From: Candidatus Latescibacterota bacterium
Lineage (GTDB): Bacteria; Latescibacterota; UBA2968; UBA8231
DNA length: 64,000 nt
Assembly: GCA_022820485.1 (NCBI GenBank)
Contig: JAJEFJ010000001.1
Location: forward strand, 1-64,000
Direction: 5' to 3'
The position numbers and the translations under genes were made by a program. How positions within the stretch are numbered: position 1 is the stretch's first letter; each line of letters starts with the position of its first letter. The notes under the pieces are model-generated. The model had not been told where the DNA came from, searched no databases, and was given only the letters and a program-made list of their open reading frames with translations. This document shows, piece after piece, positions 62,699 through 64,000 of this stretch.

Positions 62699-62781
62699 AC
62701 CCATCATCCGGCTCAAATCGTCGCTGGCCGTATTCTATCGGAGTCTGTACCGTTATTTTATCTGAGACTTGGAGGATCGCG

Positions 62782-62991
62782 ATGAAAGAAATAGGCATTT
62801 CCGAATTCAAGGCGAAGTGCATCGACGAATTGAAGAAGGTGCAACAGACGGGGGAACCGCTTCTCGTAACCTTGAACAAACGGCCCATAGCCACGGTCAA
62901 TCCATACCGTGAAGAAAGCCATTCGAACAGAGAGCTAGGCAAACTGCGCGGTCAGATGACCATCCACGGCGACATCGTTCATACTGATTAG
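62782..62991 (+). CDS. Orphan Phd/YefM-family antitoxin
   Basis: This is a 69-aa protein. MKEIGISEFKAKCIDELKKVQQTGEPLLVTLNKRPIATVNPY is a standard Phd/YefM N-terminus; the toxin-binding tail is short. GGAGG precedes the ATG. No VapC/Doc/RelE partner follows in the 146 bp before the next gene, so the toxin is absent or encoded elsewhere. Confidence 0.85.
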   Translation: MKEIGISEFKAKCIDELKKVQQTGEPLLVTLNKRPIATVNPYREESHSNRELGKLRGQMTIHGDIVHTD

Positions 62992-63137
62992 CTTATTCCC
63001 ATCTACTCTCGCTCGACGCACGTAGTTGAGAAATCCGGACCCAGAGACCGCAATCCTCGCCCTCGTCTTCGCTGCCTCAGTGACCGCCAAAATGGCGCAA
63101 GTCACCTCTAAGCCCAACCCCACAAGGAGCACCCCAC

Positions 63138-63956
63138 ATGAAACTCACCACCTGCAACGAATACTTCACTGACTGGCCCATCGAAGAGGTCTTCGACTAC
63201 GCCGCCGACCTCGGATACGAAGCCGTCGAAATCGCCCCCTTTACCCTCGCCGACAGCGTCGAAGACATCCCCGCGTCGCGCCGCGCCCAAATCCGCGCTG
63301 CCGCCGAAAGCGCCGGCGTGGAAATCGCCGGACTGCACTGGCTCTTGGCCAGCCCCGACGGGCTGTATATCACCCACCCCGACCCAGCCATCTACCAGCG
63401 CACCTGCGCGTACTTCAAGGAGCTAGTCCAATTCTGCGGCGACCTCGGCGGCCAAGTGATGATCATCGGCTCGCCCATGCAGCGCAACGTGCAGGAGGGG
63501 TGGGATTACCAAGCGTGCTGGAACCGCATGCGCGGAGCGTTTGAAGGCAGCTTGGAGTTGGCCCAACAGCACGGCGTCTATCTCTGCATCGAGTCGCTGA
63601 GCAAGGAGCAGACGAACATCATCACCACCTGTGCCCAAGCGCGCAAAATGATCGCCGAGATCGACCACCCGCACTTCCAAACCATGGTCGATGTATGCTC
63701 CGGCTCGACCGAGGAAATTCCCGTCGCCCAGCTTTTGCGCGACTCCGGCGAGCACCTCTACCACGTCCACGTCAACGATGCCAACAAGCGCGGCCCCGGC
63801 TTTGGCAACACCGACTTCGCCAGCGTCATGCGGACGCTCAAGGAGCTGGACTATCAGCGCTACGTCTCCGTAGAAGTGTTCGATTTTAACCCAGACCCGC
63901 GCACCATCGCCGCTGGCAGTTTGCACTACCTCAAGGGCCTTGCCGACGCACTGTGA
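63138..63956 (+). CDS. Sugar phosphate isomerase/epimerase (AP-endonuclease-2-like TIM barrel)
   Basis: This is a 272-aa protein. LGYEAVEIAPFT, AGLHWLLASPDGLYITHPDP, VMIIGSPMQRN, LCIESLSKEQTNII, HFQTMVDVCSGSTEE, HLYHVHVNDANKRGPGFGNTDFASVM and RYVSVEVFDFNPDP place the metal ligands (E, D, H, E) of the xylose-isomerase-like TIM-barrel superfamily in order. AAGGAG precedes the ATG. The sugar is unknown. The last 44 bp of the window, after its stop, hold nothing identifiable. Confidence 0.9.
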   Translation: MKLTTCNEYFTDWPIEEVFDYAADLGYEAVEIAPFTLADSVEDIPASRRAQIRAAAESAGVEIAGLHWLLASPDGLYITHPDPAIYQRTCAYFKELVQFCGDLGGQVMIIGSPMQRNVQEGWDYQACWNRMRGAFEGSLELAQQHGVYLCIESLSKEQTNIITTCAQARKMIAEIDHPHFQTMVDVCSGSTEEIPVAQLLRDSGEHLYHVHVNDANKRGPGFGNTDFASVMRTLKELDYQRYVSVEVFDFNPDPRTIAAGSLHYLKGLADAL

Positions 63957-64000
63957 CACAAACCCACCTCCCTTGACAGTAGCGCCCTTTTTGCCAACTT

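Overview
The window is about 60% GC, densely coded, and carries genes of a Gram-negative, outer-membrane-bearing heterotroph. There are many secreted proteins with FlgD-like/T9SS-style C-terminal modules, several lipoproteins, two probable outer-membrane beta-barrels, phytanoyl-CoA-type dioxygenases, a sulfatase, Gfo/Idh/MocA oxidoreductases, a mandelate-racemase-type enzyme and a GMP synthase of unusual length. This mix resembles uncultivated lineages such as Latescibacterota or Poribacteria, often marine or sponge-associated. That placement is inference: there is no rRNA here. The only RNA gene seen is tRNA-Val(TAC).

Layout. 1-7.4 kb: end of an Ig-like surface protein, a compact catabolic run (PhyH dioxygenase, M14-like peptidase/deacylase, MFS transporter), a secreted FlgD-tailed protein and a sulfatase. 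7.5-16.3 kb: tRNA-Val with its own promoter and terminator, then a leftward run of TPR lipoprotein, 878-aa outer-membrane protein and two large secreted FlgD-tailed proteins. 16.5-19.3 kb: a PcfJ-like gene and an Xre/ParS-RES toxin-antitoxin pair with an iteron-like operator. 19.4-23 kb: a third leftward unit (CBM9-like protein, lipoprotein, fourth FlgD-tailed paralog). 23.2-31.7 kb: solute-binding lipoprotein, PpiC lipoprotein, enolase-superfamily enzyme, beta-propeller glycosidase-like protein, DUF1028 hydrolase and a tandem PhyH protein.

31.7-40.8 kb is an accessory, defence-like island, partly AT-rich. It holds HigBA, an unusual operon (Xre protein with glycine-zipper tail, 38-aa microprotein, unknown 302-aa protein), a YaaW/UPF0174 protein with a paired-operator promoter, a 46-aa Lys-rich microprotein, an orphan HigA-like antitoxin, an unknown 447-aa protein, a HEPN-motif protein and a DUF262-DUF1524 (GmrSD-like) nuclease. 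40.9-47.1 kb is a one-carbon/methyl-compound block: two Gfo/Idh/MocA oxidoreductases, a DmdA-like GcvT protein and a dimethylglycine/sarcosine dehydrogenase-like flavoprotein. 47.2-55.6 kb is mostly housekeeping (tyrS, guaA, nadB, an amino-acid permease) interleaved with HepT-MntA and a PIN-domain module. 55.6-61.6 kb: M6 metalloprotease with beta-helix and FlgD-like tail, a D12-class adenine methylase with a frameshifted restriction-like partner, and a beta-barrel protein. 61.7-64 kb: a secreted HNH/excalibur lipoprotein, an orphan Phd antitoxin and a TIM-barrel sugar isomerase.

Where promoters can be read they follow a bacterial sigma70 pattern (TTGnnn - 17 bp - TAnnnT), and Shine-Dalgarno sequences (GGAGG) were used to revise many gene starts. 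The two most promising undescribed items are the secreted FlgD-tailed paralog family with its partner outer-membrane protein, and the Xre-glycine-zipper/microprotein/302-aa operon at 32.5-34.1 kb.
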